From Planctomycetota bacterium (lineage in GTDB: Bacteria; Planctomycetota; UBA1135; UBA2386), in NCBI GenBank assembly GCA_016795295.1, contig JAEUHP010000164.1, positions 1 through 32,790 on the forward strand: DNA of 32,790 bases. Reading direction: 5' to 3'. Position 1 is the first letter of the stretch. Each line of letters starts with the position of its first letter. Below, in pieces: positions 16,754 to 24,989 of this stretch. A model generated the notes under the pieces. The model was given only the letters and a program-made list of their open reading frames with translations, was not told where the DNA came from and did not search any database. Position numbers and translations under genes: made by a program.

Positions 16754-18976
16754 ATGTTCGCCTGCATCCGCCTTCGCCCCGGGCTCAAAGCCCTCTGGCT
16801 GCTCGCCGCGCCGTTCGTGGCGGGCTGCAACCGGGAGGCCGAGCCGAGCCAGCGCCCGCCGGCTCCGCCGGCCCACCAGCGCATGCTCGACGTGCTGGCA
16901 GCCGAGGCCCGCCGCGGCGCCAGCGACAATCCGTTCTTCGGCAAAGCCACCCTGGAGCGACTGCACGCCGAGTTCGGCCAGCGCGGCGCGGCGGCGCCCT
17001 GGCAGCTGCGCCTCGAACTCGGCACCGAGGAGCTGCGCGCCGGCCACGAACGCGACGGCATCAAGATCCTCGCCGACGCGCGCTGGGCCCTGCAGCGCGG
17101 GACCATCCCGGGCGATGCTCAGGCCGCCGTCGCGATCAGTTTCCAGCTCGCGACGGGCTGGCTGCGGCTCGCCGAGACCGAGAACTGCTGCGCCCAACCG
17201 ACCCAGGACACCTGCATCCTGCCGCTGCGCGGCAGCGCCATCCACAGCCGTCGCGAAGGCGCCGAACGCGCCGCGGAACTGTTCGTCGAAGTGCTGCGCA
17301 ACACCGCCCCGGACGACCATTGGCACTATGCGGCCCGCTGGCTGCTCAACGTCGCGCACATGGCCCTGGGCGACCATCCCGACGGGGTCCCTGCCGAACA
17401 CCGGATCCCGGCCGAACACTTCGCGCCCGAGGCGCCGTTCCCACGCCTGCTGGACGTGGCCCCCGCCACCGGCCTCGACACCTGGGGGTGTGCTGGCGGC
17501 GTGCTGCTCGAGGACTTCGACGGCGACGAACACCTCGACGTGCTGGCCTCCGACTGGCACCCGAGCGGCCAGCTGCGGCTGTTCCGCAACCAACGCGACG
17601 GCACGTTCGCCGAGGTCACCGAACGCGCCGGCCTCTTCGGCCTCACCGGCGGCCTGCAGCTGGTCTGCGCCGACTACGACAACGACGGCGACCGCGACGT
17701 GCTGGTGCTGCGCGGCGCCTGGAGCTTCGAGTTCGGCCAGGTGCCGAATTCCCTGCTGCAGAACCGGGGCGACGGCACCTTCACCGACGTGACGTTCGCC
17801 GCCGGACTGGCCGAACCGGCGCTGCCGACCCAGACCGCGGCGTTCCTCGACTTCGATCGCGACGGCTGGCTCGACCTCTACGTCGGCAACGAGCACTCGC
17901 CGCGGCAGACCGCACCCTCCCAGCTGTTCCGCAACAACCGCGACGGCACCTTCACCGACGTGGCCGCGGCTGCAGGCGTGGCCAACCACGCCTATGCCAA
18001 GGGCGTCGCCGCCGGCGACTTCGACGCCGACGGTTGGCCCGATCTGTACGTCAGCAACATCGACGGTCCCAACCGCCTCTACCACAACCGCGGCAACGGC
18101 ACGTTCGTCGACGTGGCACCCCGGCTCGGTGTGACCGCCCCCCACGCCGGTTTTCCCACTTGGTTCTTCGACTACGACAACGACGGCGCGCTGGACCTGT
18201 TCGCCGCCAACTACGACACCGGCATCGGCCATCTGGCCTCGCACCTGCTCGGTGGCTCCCTGCACTGGGAACACCTGCGCGTCTACCGCGGCGATGGCAA
18301 AGGTGGTTTCCGCGACGTCACTGCCACGCTCGGCCTGGCCATGCCCGCCCTGCCGATGGGTTCGGGCTTCGGCGACCTCGACAACGACGGCTTCCCCGAC
18401 TTCTACCTGGGCACCGGCGATCCGAACTACTACTCCCTGATGCCGAACCTGCTGTTCCGCAACGAGGGTGGCCAGCGTTTCACCAATGTCACCATGGCCA
18501 GCGGCACCGGGCACTTGCAGAAGGGCCACGGGGTGGCGTTCGCCGACCTCGACGGCGACGGCGACCAGGACCTGTTCTGCGTGGTCGGCGGGGCGGTGCC
18601 CGGGGACGCGTTCCGCAACGTGCTGTTCGAGAATCCCGGCTTCGGCAACCACTGGCTCGCGGTGCGGCTCGTGGGGCAGGAGAGTCCACGCGACGGGCTC
18701 GGGGCGCGGCTGTGCGCGGTGGTGCGCGAAGGCGGCCACGAACGGCGGGTCTACGCGCAGGTGGGCCCTGGTGGCAGTTTCGCCGGCAGTCCGCTGCGCG
18801 TGCACCTGGGGCTCGGGCGCGCGGAGCAGCTGGAGCGGCTGGAGGTGCGGTGGCCGAAAACGGGGCAACTGCAGGTGGTCACCGGGCTGTCGCTGGACCG
18901 TGCGGTGCGGGTGGTCGAGGGGCAGGAGGGCTTCACGACCCTGGACCTGCAGCCGGTGCCGTTCCGCCGCAAGTAG
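16754..18976 (+). CDS. FG-GAP/VCBS-repeat lipoprotein with ASPIC/UnbV C-terminal domain
   Basis: 740 aa. A signal peptide ends in FVAGC, giving lipidated Cys25. Residues 45-230 are alpha-helical (TPR-like) and contain the Cys-rich segment ENCCAQPTQDTCILPL (143-158) often seen in this protein class. Seven Ca-binding FG-GAP/VCBS motifs of the form DxDxDGxxD follow (for example EDFDGDEHLD near 253, ADYDNDGDRD near 306, LDFDRDGWLD near 366, GDLDNDGFPD and ADLDGDGDQD later), consistent with a seven-bladed propeller. The last 110 residues match an ASPIC/UnbV domain (NHWLAVRLVG ... VGPGGSFAGSPL). Such proteins are abundant in Planctomycetota and related bacteria; functions are mostly unknown and are thought to concern surface adhesion or polymer handling. 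ATG 16754 is chosen over TTG 16739 because it directly precedes the signal peptide. Confidence 0.9.
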   Translation: MFACIRLRPGLKALWLLAAPFVAGCNREAEPSQRPPAPPAHQRMLDVLAAEARRGASDNPFFGKATLERLHAEFGQRGAAAPWQLRLELGTEELRAGHERDGIKILADARWALQRGTIPGDAQAAVAISFQLATGWLRLAETENCCAQPTQDTCILPLRGSAIHSRREGAERAAELFVEVLRNTAPDDHWHYAARWLLNVAHMALGDHPDGVPAEHRIPAEHFAPEAPFPRLLDVAPATGLDTWGCAGGVLLEDFDGDEHLDVLASDWHPSGQLRLFRNQRDGTFAEVTERAGLFGLTGGLQLVCADYDNDGDRDVLVLRGAWSFEFGQVPNSLLQNRGDGTFTDVTFAAGLAEPALPTQTAAFLDFDRDGWLDLYVGNEHSPRQTAPSQLFRNNRDGTFTDVAAAAGVANHAYAKGVAAGDFDADGWPDLYVSNIDGPNRLYHNRGNGTFVDVAPRLGVTAPHAGFPTWFFDYDNDGALDLFAANYDTGIGHLASHLLGGSLHWEHLRVYRGDGKGGFRDVTATLGLAMPALPMGSGFGDLDNDGFPDFYLGTGDPNYYSLMPNLLFRNEGGQRFTNVTMASGTGHLQKGHGVAFADLDGDGDQDLFCVVGGAVPGDAFRNVLFENPGFGNHWLAVRLVGQESPRDGLGARLCAVVREGGHERRVYAQVGPGGSFAGSPLRVHLGLGRAEQLERLEVRWPKTGQLQVVTGLSLDRAVRVVEGQEGFTTLDLQPVPFRRK

Positions 18977-19043
18977 GACCGGCGGCGGCCGCGAGCCGCC
19001 AGATTCCCTTCGCCACCAGCAGCCCAAGGGGCACACTGCTGCC

Positions 19044-20417
19044 GTGAAGCTGCTCGTCGTACTCGCCGTCGGCCTGCGCCCCAAAGACCTCGACCACGCC
19101 CCCAACCTGCGCCGCCTCGCCGACCGGGGCTTCGCCGCGCCGCTGGACACCGTGTTCCCGGCCGTCACCTGCACCGTCCAGGCGACCTTGCTCACCGGCC
19201 TCTTGCCGCGCGACCACGGCGCGGTGGCCAACGGCTGGTACTTCCGCGAGCTCGCCCAGGTGATGTTGTGGCGCCAGAGCAACCAACTGGTGCAGGGGGA
19301 GAAACTCTACGCAGCCGCCGCACAGCGCTTCGGCACCCGCACCGCCAAGCTGTTCTGGTGGTGGAACATGTACGCCAGGGACGTTGCGTGGTCGGTGACG
19401 CCGCGCCCCGAGTACCACGCCGATGGCCTGAAGAAGCCGGGCCTCTACAGCGAACCACCAGAGCTGCAGAGCCACTTGCAGCAGCACCTGGGCCCGTTCC
19501 CGCTGTTCGACTTCTGGGGCCCCAAAGCCGGCATCCGCAGCACGCGCTGGATCGTCGATGCGAGCCTGGCCGTGGCCAAGGAGCACGATCCCGACCTGCT
19601 GCTCGCCTACCTGCCACACCTCGACTACGACCACCAGCGCCACGGACCCGACGACCCGCGCAGCGTGCAGGCGGTGCGCGACCTCGACCGCGAATGCGCG
19701 CGCCTGCTCGAACTGGCCTACGAACGCGGCGCGCCGGTCGTGGTGCTCTCCGAGTACGGCATCGAACGCGCGACGCAGGTGGTCTATCCGAACCGTGTCC
19801 TGCACGAACGCGGCCTGCTGCGCGTGCAGGAGACCAGCCACGGCCAATTGCTCGACTGCGGCGCGTGCCGGGCCTTCGCGGTCGCCGACCACCAGTGTGC
19901 CCACGTCTACGTGCGCGACCCGCAGGACCTCGCCCCGGTGCGCGCACTGCTGGCGCGGGTGCCCGGCGTGGCGCGCGTGCTCGACCGCGAGCAGCAACGC
20001 GAACTCGGCATCGACCACGAGCGCAGCGGCGAACTGGTGTGCATCGCCGAACCGGGGGCGTGGTTCGCCTACCACTACTGGCTCGACGAGGCGCGGCGCC
20101 CCGACTTCGCGCCCACCGTCGACATCCACCGCAAACCCGGCTACGACCCGGCGGAACTGTTCCTCGACCCGGCGCTGCGGCTGCCCAAGCTGAAGATCGC
20201 CAGCGTGCTGGCCAAGAAGCTGCTCGGCTTCCGCTACCTCATGGACGTGATTCCGACCGACCCGCAGCTGGTGCGCGGCTCGCACGGACGCATCTACGAC
20301 GACGCGCAAGCCGGACCGGTGCTGCTGTGCAGCGCACGCGAGCTGGCGCGCGACCGCATCGCCGCGACCGACGTGAAGGGGCTGTGCCTGCAACTGCTCG
20401 GCCGTGCCGCGCGGTGA
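19044..20417 (+). CDS. EboF-like alkaline-phosphatase-superfamily phosphodiesterase
   Basis: 457 aa with a GTG start at 19044. The sequence resembles the nucleotide-pyrophosphatase-like protein of ebo gene clusters (EboF): VFPAVTCTVQATLLTG (37-52, with T42 in the nucleophile position), NGWYFRE, WRQSNQLVQ, FWWWNMYARD, SVTPRPEYHADG, PLFDFWGPKAGIRST, LPHLDYDHQRHGP and ADHQCAHVYV. The Asp usually found after the first strand of alkaline phosphatases is not evident (VLAVGL). The His in the DxxGH motif aligns with Q198, and the usual Asp-His pair of the second site reads SEYG, so metal binding may differ from ordinary phosphodiesterases. In cyanobacteria and other bacteria ebo genes are linked to export of prenylated secondary metabolites; none of the other ebo genes is in this window. 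It begins 67 bases after the FG-GAP gene, and its end is five bases from a convergent gene. Confidence 0.75.
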   Translation: MKLLVVLAVGLRPKDLDHAPNLRRLADRGFAAPLDTVFPAVTCTVQATLLTGLLPRDHGAVANGWYFRELAQVMLWRQSNQLVQGEKLYAAAAQRFGTRTAKLFWWWNMYARDVAWSVTPRPEYHADGLKKPGLYSEPPELQSHLQQHLGPFPLFDFWGPKAGIRSTRWIVDASLAVAKEHDPDLLLAYLPHLDYDHQRHGPDDPRSVQAVRDLDRECARLLELAYERGAPVVVLSEYGIERATQVVYPNRVLHERGLLRVQETSHGQLLDCGACRAFAVADHQCAHVYVRDPQDLAPVRALLARVPGVARVLDREQQRELGIDHERSGELVCIAEPGAWFAYHYWLDEARRPDFAPTVDIHRKPGYDPAELFLDPALRLPKLKIASVLAKKLLGFRYLMDVIPTDPQLVRGSHGRIYDDAQAGPVLLCSARELARDRIAATDVKGLCLQLLGRAAR

Positions 20418-20423
20418 CCCGAC

Positions 20424-20684
20424 TCAGGGCCGCGTGTCGCGTTCGAGTTGGGTGAGGATCGCCAGGGCCTCTCGGGCATCGCCGCCGCACATCGCCGGCT
20501 CCGGCAGCAGATCGCGGCAGAACTGCGGCCGTTCGGGCCGGCCGAACAGACGGCACTGCTGCTGGTCGTCGAGGTGCACGCAGCGCACACCTGCAGGCTT
20601 GCCCTGCGGCATGCCGAAGAACGGCGTGGTGATGGAAGGTGCGATGCAACAGGCACCGCAGCCGGACCGGCAGGCGAAGGCCAT
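20424..20684 (-). CDS. YkgJ-family cysteine cluster protein
   Basis: 86 aa. It has the cysteine pattern of the YkgJ/UPF0153 family (putative zinc- or iron-chelating domain): C5, C9, C12 and C13 in CRSGCGACC, followed by C35, C44, C56 and C66. The spacing RCVHLDDQQQCRLFGRP and PQFCRDL is characteristic. Function of the family is unknown; metal binding is presumed from the cysteines. The frame is open further upstream to 20996, but that part is the reverse of a clearly coding region; ATG 20684 starts three residues before the first family Cys. The gene is convergent with the EboF-like gene and divergent from the thioredoxin-like gene, with a 106-base shared upstream region. Confidence 0.82.
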   Translation of the reverse strand: MAFACRSGCGACCIAPSITTPFFGMPQGKPAGVRCVHLDDQQQCRLFGRPERPQFCRDLLPEPAMCGGDAREALAILTQLERDTRP

Positions 20685-20790
20685 CCCGGTATGGTGGCGA
20701 GCCGGCGGCCCGAATGCACCGGTACATCCGCCCTCGCTCCTGGGCACTGGTGGCTTGCGCAACCGACCCTCGGCACGCGACGATCGGCGC

Positions 20791-22788
20791 ATGCCCCTGG
20801 CCCCGCTGCTCGCGACGCTGTTGGCCCCCGCCGCCCTCGTGACGCCCCAAGCTCCGCCAGCGAGTGCACCGCCCCAGATCGCCTGGCAACGCACCCTCGA
20901 CGACGCCCTGGCGGTGCAACGCGCGACCGGCCTGCCGCTGCTGATCGCCGTCAACATGGACGGGGAGGTGTTCAACGACCGTTTCGCCAACACCACCTAC
21001 CGTGATCCGGCGTTCGTCGGCAGCACCGAGGGCTACGTGTGCGTGGTCGCCTCGCCCGACCGCCACACCGAACGCGACTACGACCACCGCGGGCGCCGCA
21101 TCGAGTGCCCGCGCTTTCCCGGATGCACCTGCAGCGAACATCAGGCGATCGAGCCCGAACTGTTCCGCCGCTGGTTCGGTGGGCGGCGCAATGCACCGCG
21201 CCACCTGGCGGTCGCGGCCGACGGCACGGTGCAGTTCGATCGGTACCTCGATGCCAGCATGCAGACGGCGATCGATGCCATCCAGAAGCACCGCGGCACT
21301 CCCGCCGCGGGCGAACGCACCGAATCGCCGTGGACCAGCCGCGCCGCCGCGGCGCGGCGCCAGCTCGAAGCGCGGTATGCCGCGGGCGATGGCCCCACCC
21401 GCGCCGAGCTGCTGCGCGCCGCGGCCAAGGCGCCGCACCCGGCGATCGACCTCGTGCGCATGGGCCTGCGCGAGCTCGATGCCGAACTGGTGACCCTGGC
21501 GGCCACGGCGCTCGCCAGCACCGCCGCACGCGACCACCTGATCGACCTCGAAGACGCCCTGGCCCTGCCGCTGCCCGCCGCCGTGACGACCGCGCTGCTC
21601 GAACGCCTGACCAAACTCGCCGCGGCCGAGCCGGCAGCAAAGCACCTGCTCGCGCACTGGCACGCCAAACCTGCGGTGCCACTTCCCTGGCAGGAGCCCT
21701 GGACGCCGAGCCCGTTCGACGCCAACGATCGGGAGCAGATCGACCAGGCCCTCGACACCGCCGAGGCGGGCGTGCGCACCCAGGCCGGCCCGGCCGAACT
21801 CGCCGCCCTCGCCAACGCCCAGCTCGCCCTCGGCCTGTGGCTCGCGGCACACCGCGGCAAACACGCCGAGTCGTGGCTGGAAGACGCCGAACGCACCGCG
21901 GCGCGGCTCCAGGACGCAGCCTTTGCCCCCCTGGCCGCGGCCGTGGCTGCGGTGGCGGCTTGGCACCGCAGCGATGCCGCAGGAGCAGCGGCGGCGGCAG
22001 CGCGCGCCATGTCCGCCCAAGGCCAGAGCACCCCGCCCAGCGCTTGGCTGGCGGCCCAGTTCGGTGCGGTGGCGGTGCAGAGCACCGCAGCCGCGGTGTT
22101 CGCCCGCGCGAGCCAGGCCGGCACCGACCTCACCAGCGCAGTCGCGCAGTGCAGTGGCTGGCTCGACCTGCTGCGCGCGCGGCGAGCGCTGGACGAGGCC
22201 ACCGCGCTGGCCGGCATCGGCGTGCTCGAACAGGCGGGTTTGCGCCGGCGCGCGACCACGGCGCTGTGCGAGCTGGCGGTGGCGGCGGCGACCTCCGCGC
22301 GGGTGCACGAACGCCTGCGCCAGCGCCTGTGGGTCGACCGCGGCGCCGAAGGCATGCGGCGTGCCGTCCTGGAGCTCGCCGCCGCCCATCCCGAAGGCGG
22401 CGCCAACACCTGGTTCGCCGGCTACGCAGCGCTGCTCGCTGCCGAACAGCACGTGCGCGACGCCGAACCGACCTGGGCCAAGGACGCCTACGACGCCGCC
22501 GTCGAGCAGTTCGCCGCCAGCGCCCACAGCAACCCGGACTTCGCCGATTCGGCCCAGCACTATGCGGTCTTGAGCCAAGTCGGCCGAGCCGCCCTGCGAC
22601 GGCGCGCGGGGGATCTGGCCGGCGCGGCGCAGGATCTGCTGGCGGCAGCCCCCCTGCGTCCGGCCAGCTTCGCCGAACGCGACGGCCTGCAGCAGCAGGG
22701 CGCCGAGCTGGCGACGGCCGTCGCGGCCGAATTGGCCGCAGCCGGCCAGCAGGATCTGGCCCAGCGCCTGCGCGAACTCGGCAAGTAG
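20791..22788 (+). CDS. Secreted protein with thioredoxin-like N-terminus lacking CxxC and helical-repeat C-terminus
   Basis: 665 aa. Residues 1-27 are a probable signal peptide (LAPLLATLLAPAALVTP). Residues about 30-165 look like a thioredoxin-like fold: ALAVQRATGLPLLIAVN, then VCVVASPD, and APRHLAVAADGTVQFDRYLD, which matches the usual 'P..v..d..G....r..g' pattern. The redox CxxC is missing; the equivalent position reads VNMDGEVFND. A different cluster follows, C84, C106, C112, C114 and H117 (IECPRFPGCTCSEHQ). The remaining 500 residues are Ala/Leu-rich helices, probably TPR- or HEAT-like. I do not know a named family. The gene is followed after 20 bases by the GT-C/TPR gene, so the two may form an operon. 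Confidence 0.75.
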   Translation: MPLAPLLATLLAPAALVTPQAPPASAPPQIAWQRTLDDALAVQRATGLPLLIAVNMDGEVFNDRFANTTYRDPAFVGSTEGYVCVVASPDRHTERDYDHRGRRIECPRFPGCTCSEHQAIEPELFRRWFGGRRNAPRHLAVAADGTVQFDRYLDASMQTAIDAIQKHRGTPAAGERTESPWTSRAAAARRQLEARYAAGDGPTRAELLRAAAKAPHPAIDLVRMGLRELDAELVTLAATALASTAARDHLIDLEDALALPLPAAVTTALLERLTKLAAAEPAAKHLLAHWHAKPAVPLPWQEPWTPSPFDANDREQIDQALDTAEAGVRTQAGPAELAALANAQLALGLWLAAHRGKHAESWLEDAERTAARLQDAAFAPLAAAVAAVAAWHRSDAAGAAAAAARAMSAQGQSTPPSAWLAAQFGAVAVQSTAAAVFARASQAGTDLTSAVAQCSGWLDLLRARRALDEATALAGIGVLEQAGLRRRATTALCELAVAAATSARVHERLRQRLWVDRGAEGMRRAVLELAAAHPEGGANTWFAGYAALLAAEQHVRDAEPTWAKDAYDAAVEQFAASAHSNPDFADSAQHYAVLSQVGRAALRRRAGDLAGAAQDLLAAAPLRPASFAERDGLQQQGAELATAVAAELAAAGQQDLAQRLRELGK

Positions 22789-22808
22789 CGAACCACGCCG
22801 TCCGGACC

Positions 22809-24911
22809 ATGCCCGAGCATCCCTTCGAGCCCCAAGCTCCAGCGCGCGGCCGCGGCCGCTGGGCGATCGCCTGGGTGCTGGGCGTCGCCGCGTTGCTGCG
22901 GTTCGCCTACTGGCGCGAATTGGCCGCGTCCCCCGAAGTGGCAGCGCCGGCCCTCGACGCGGCGTTCCACGACCATTGGGCCCGTGCGCTGGTGACCGGC
23001 GACTGGTCGCCGCCGGTGCACTTCCCCGACCCGCAGATCCACACCACGCCGTACTTCCGCCCGCCTGGCTATCCGTACTTCTTGGCGGCACTCTACGCAC
23101 TCACCGGGTGCCGGCCGCTCGCCGCGATCGCTCTGCAGATGCTGCTCGGCCTGTGCAACTGCTGGCTGCTGTTCCGGATCGGCCGCAACCTGATCGGCTC
23201 GCGCGGCGCGCTGCTCGCCGCGGCGGGCCTCGGCTGCACGTGGACCAGCATCTACTTCGAAGGCGAACTGCTGGCGCCGGTGCTGTTGGTGCACCTGCTG
23301 CTGTGGCTCTTGTGGGCCGTGCAGCGCTGGAGTGCCACCGGCAGCACCCGCGGTGCTCTTGGCACGGGCGCCCTGCTCGGCCTGCTCGCACTGTGCCTGC
23401 CGAATGCGCTGCTGCTCTGGCCGGTGCTGGTCCTGTGGGCGATCTGGTGGGCACGGCGGCCCAACCAGCCACGCCCGCCGGCGCCGGGCACCGGCCGCCG
23501 CTTCGCCCTGGCCAGCGCCGCCGGCCTCGCCCTCGTGATCGCGCCCGCCACGCTGCGCAACCACGCAACCGCCGGCGACTGGGTCCTGATCTCGTCGAAC
23601 GGCGGCGTCAACCTCTACATCGGCAACCACCCGCACGCCGACGGCCACTCGGCGAGCATCCCGATCCTCGGCGACCTCACCGGCCTCTCGGGTTGGACGT
23701 GTTTCGACCAACCAGCACTCGTGCGCGGCGTCGAACGGCTGGTCGGGCGCCCCCTGCGCGCCAGCGAAGTGTCGGCATTCTTCTCGGGCAAGGCGTGGGA
23801 CCATCTCACCAGCGCCCCACTCGCCAGCGCCGGCCTGTGGCTGCGCAAGGCGGCGCTGTTCTGGGGCCCGCTCGAGGTCGCCAACAACCGGGAACTCGAG
23901 CTGGTGCGCGCCGATTCCGCGGTCCTGGCCTGGCTGCCCGGCTTCCCGATCGTCTGGCCGCTGGCGCTGCTGGGCGCGTTGGTCTTGCTGCGGCCGCGCA
24001 CACCGGCCCGTGGCCACCCACTGCTGTGGCTCGCCGCGGCGCTGGCCCTCGCCCTGTTCGCCAGTTACCTGCCGTTCTTCGTCGCCGGGCGTTACCGCGC
24101 GCCGCTGCTGCCGATCCTGTGGCTGTTCGCCAGCGAGGGCCTGCGGCACCTGCTGGCGCTGCGCCGGGCCCCGCACCGCGGTCCGGCCCTGGCCTGGCTC
24201 GGGGCAGCCCTGGGCCTGCTGGCGCTGGCCCACGTGCGCACCACCGCCTACCAGCCCAACCCAGGCCGCTACCACTTCCAGACCGGGGATGCGCACCGGC
24301 GGCTCGGGGACCACGATGCCGCGATCGCGGCGTTCCGCCGCGCCATCGCCCTGGCCCCGGACTCGGCCGAAGCGCACAACAGCCTCGGCGCGTTGCTGCT
24401 GCAGCGCGGCGAGGCCAACGGGGCACTGGCCAGCCTGCAGCGTGCGGTACAGGCGTCGCCACAGTTCGCCGAAGCGCGCTTCAATCTGGGCAAAGCCCTC
24501 GCGGCCTCCGGCCAGCTCGAAGCCGCGGTGGCGACGTTCGCGGCGTTGGCCGACCACGATCAGGCAGGCCCCGCCGCCCGCCTGCAGCTCGGCGCGTTGC
24601 TGCTGCAGCTGCAGCGCCCCGCCGAGGCCGCGCCGCACCTCGAACGCGCTGCTCGCGACCGGCCGGCAGATCCTGCACCCGCCTACCTGCACGCAATGGC
24701 CCTGCTGGACCTCGGCCAGACCAGTGCGGCGCGCGCACGGCTCACGGCCCTCGTGGCCTTGCACCCCACCCACGCCGATGCCCATGTGGTGCTCGCCGAG
24801 CTGCTGTTCGCCGCCGGCGATCGCGCCGGCGCGGCCGCGCAGCTCCAGAAGGCGCTGGCCATTGCCCCGCGGCATCCCGGTGCCCTGGCACTGCGCGAAC
24901 GGCTGCGCTGA
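22809..24911 (+). CDS. GT-C-type membrane glycosyltransferase (GT39/ArnT-like) fused to TPR repeats
   Basis: 700 aa. The N-terminal 470 residues have about 11-12 transmembrane segments of the GT-C fold (PMT_2/ArnT type), with a candidate catalytic Asp in the first periplasmic loop (D50 in APALDAAFHDHWARAL) and the conserved TPYFRPPGYPYFLAALY at 80-96. Such enzymes use a polyprenyl-phosphate sugar donor at the outer face of the membrane. Residues about 489-700 are roughly six TPRs (FQTGDAHRRLGDHDAAIAAF, then NSLGALLLQRGEANGALASL, and so on) that would lie on one side of the membrane and could bind acceptor proteins. ATG 22809 follows the preceding stop by 20 bases; no strong ribosome binding site is seen. 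The acceptor and sugar are unknown. Confidence 0.85.
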   Translation: MPEHPFEPQAPARGRGRWAIAWVLGVAALLRFAYWRELAASPEVAAPALDAAFHDHWARALVTGDWSPPVHFPDPQIHTTPYFRPPGYPYFLAALYALTGCRPLAAIALQMLLGLCNCWLLFRIGRNLIGSRGALLAAAGLGCTWTSIYFEGELLAPVLLVHLLLWLLWAVQRWSATGSTRGALGTGALLGLLALCLPNALLLWPVLVLWAIWWARRPNQPRPPAPGTGRRFALASAAGLALVIAPATLRNHATAGDWVLISSNGGVNLYIGNHPHADGHSASIPILGDLTGLSGWTCFDQPALVRGVERLVGRPLRASEVSAFFSGKAWDHLTSAPLASAGLWLRKAALFWGPLEVANNRELELVRADSAVLAWLPGFPIVWPLALLGALVLLRPRTPARGHPLLWLAAALALALFASYLPFFVAGRYRAPLLPILWLFASEGLRHLLALRRAPHRGPALAWLGAALGLLALAHVRTTAYQPNPGRYHFQTGDAHRRLGDHDAAIAAFRRAIALAPDSAEAHNSLGALLLQRGEANGALASLQRAVQASPQFAEARFNLGKALAASGQLEAAVATFAALADHDQAGPAARLQLGALLLQLQRPAEAAPHLERAARDRPADPAPAYLHAMALLDLGQTSAARARLTALVALHPTHADAHVVLAELLFAAGDRAGAAAQLQKALAIAPRHPGALALRERLR

Positions 24912-24951
24912 CGCGAACGGGCACGGCGTCAGGCACGGGTCGGCACGCCGG

Positions 24952-24984
24952 GGCCATCCGCGGCGCGCGAGACCCGCGATGGCC
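24952..24984. terminator. Candidate bidirectional terminator hairpin
   Basis: In the 78-base gap between two convergent genes (stops at 24911 and 24990) the arms 24952-24963 and 24974-24984 form an 11-base-pair stem (GGCCATC plus GCGG against CCGCGATGGCC) with one bulged C at 24959 and a ten-base loop. The placement between convergent stop codons supports a shared transcription terminator, although there is no T-run on either side. Confidence 0.5.
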
Positions 24985-24989
24985 GCCGA

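Noticed and set aside
16313..19282. 989-residue open frame on the minus strand
   Set aside because: It covers the antisense of the FG-GAP lipoprotein and runs into the permease gene in another frame; composition (Arg/Gly/Val/Ala/Gln runs) is that of a high-GC shadow frame and there is no domain.
20239..23100. 953-residue open frame on the minus strand
   Set aside because: Only its short overlap with the YkgJ-type gene is in a coding-like region, and that gene is in a different frame; the rest is the antisense of two plus-strand genes.
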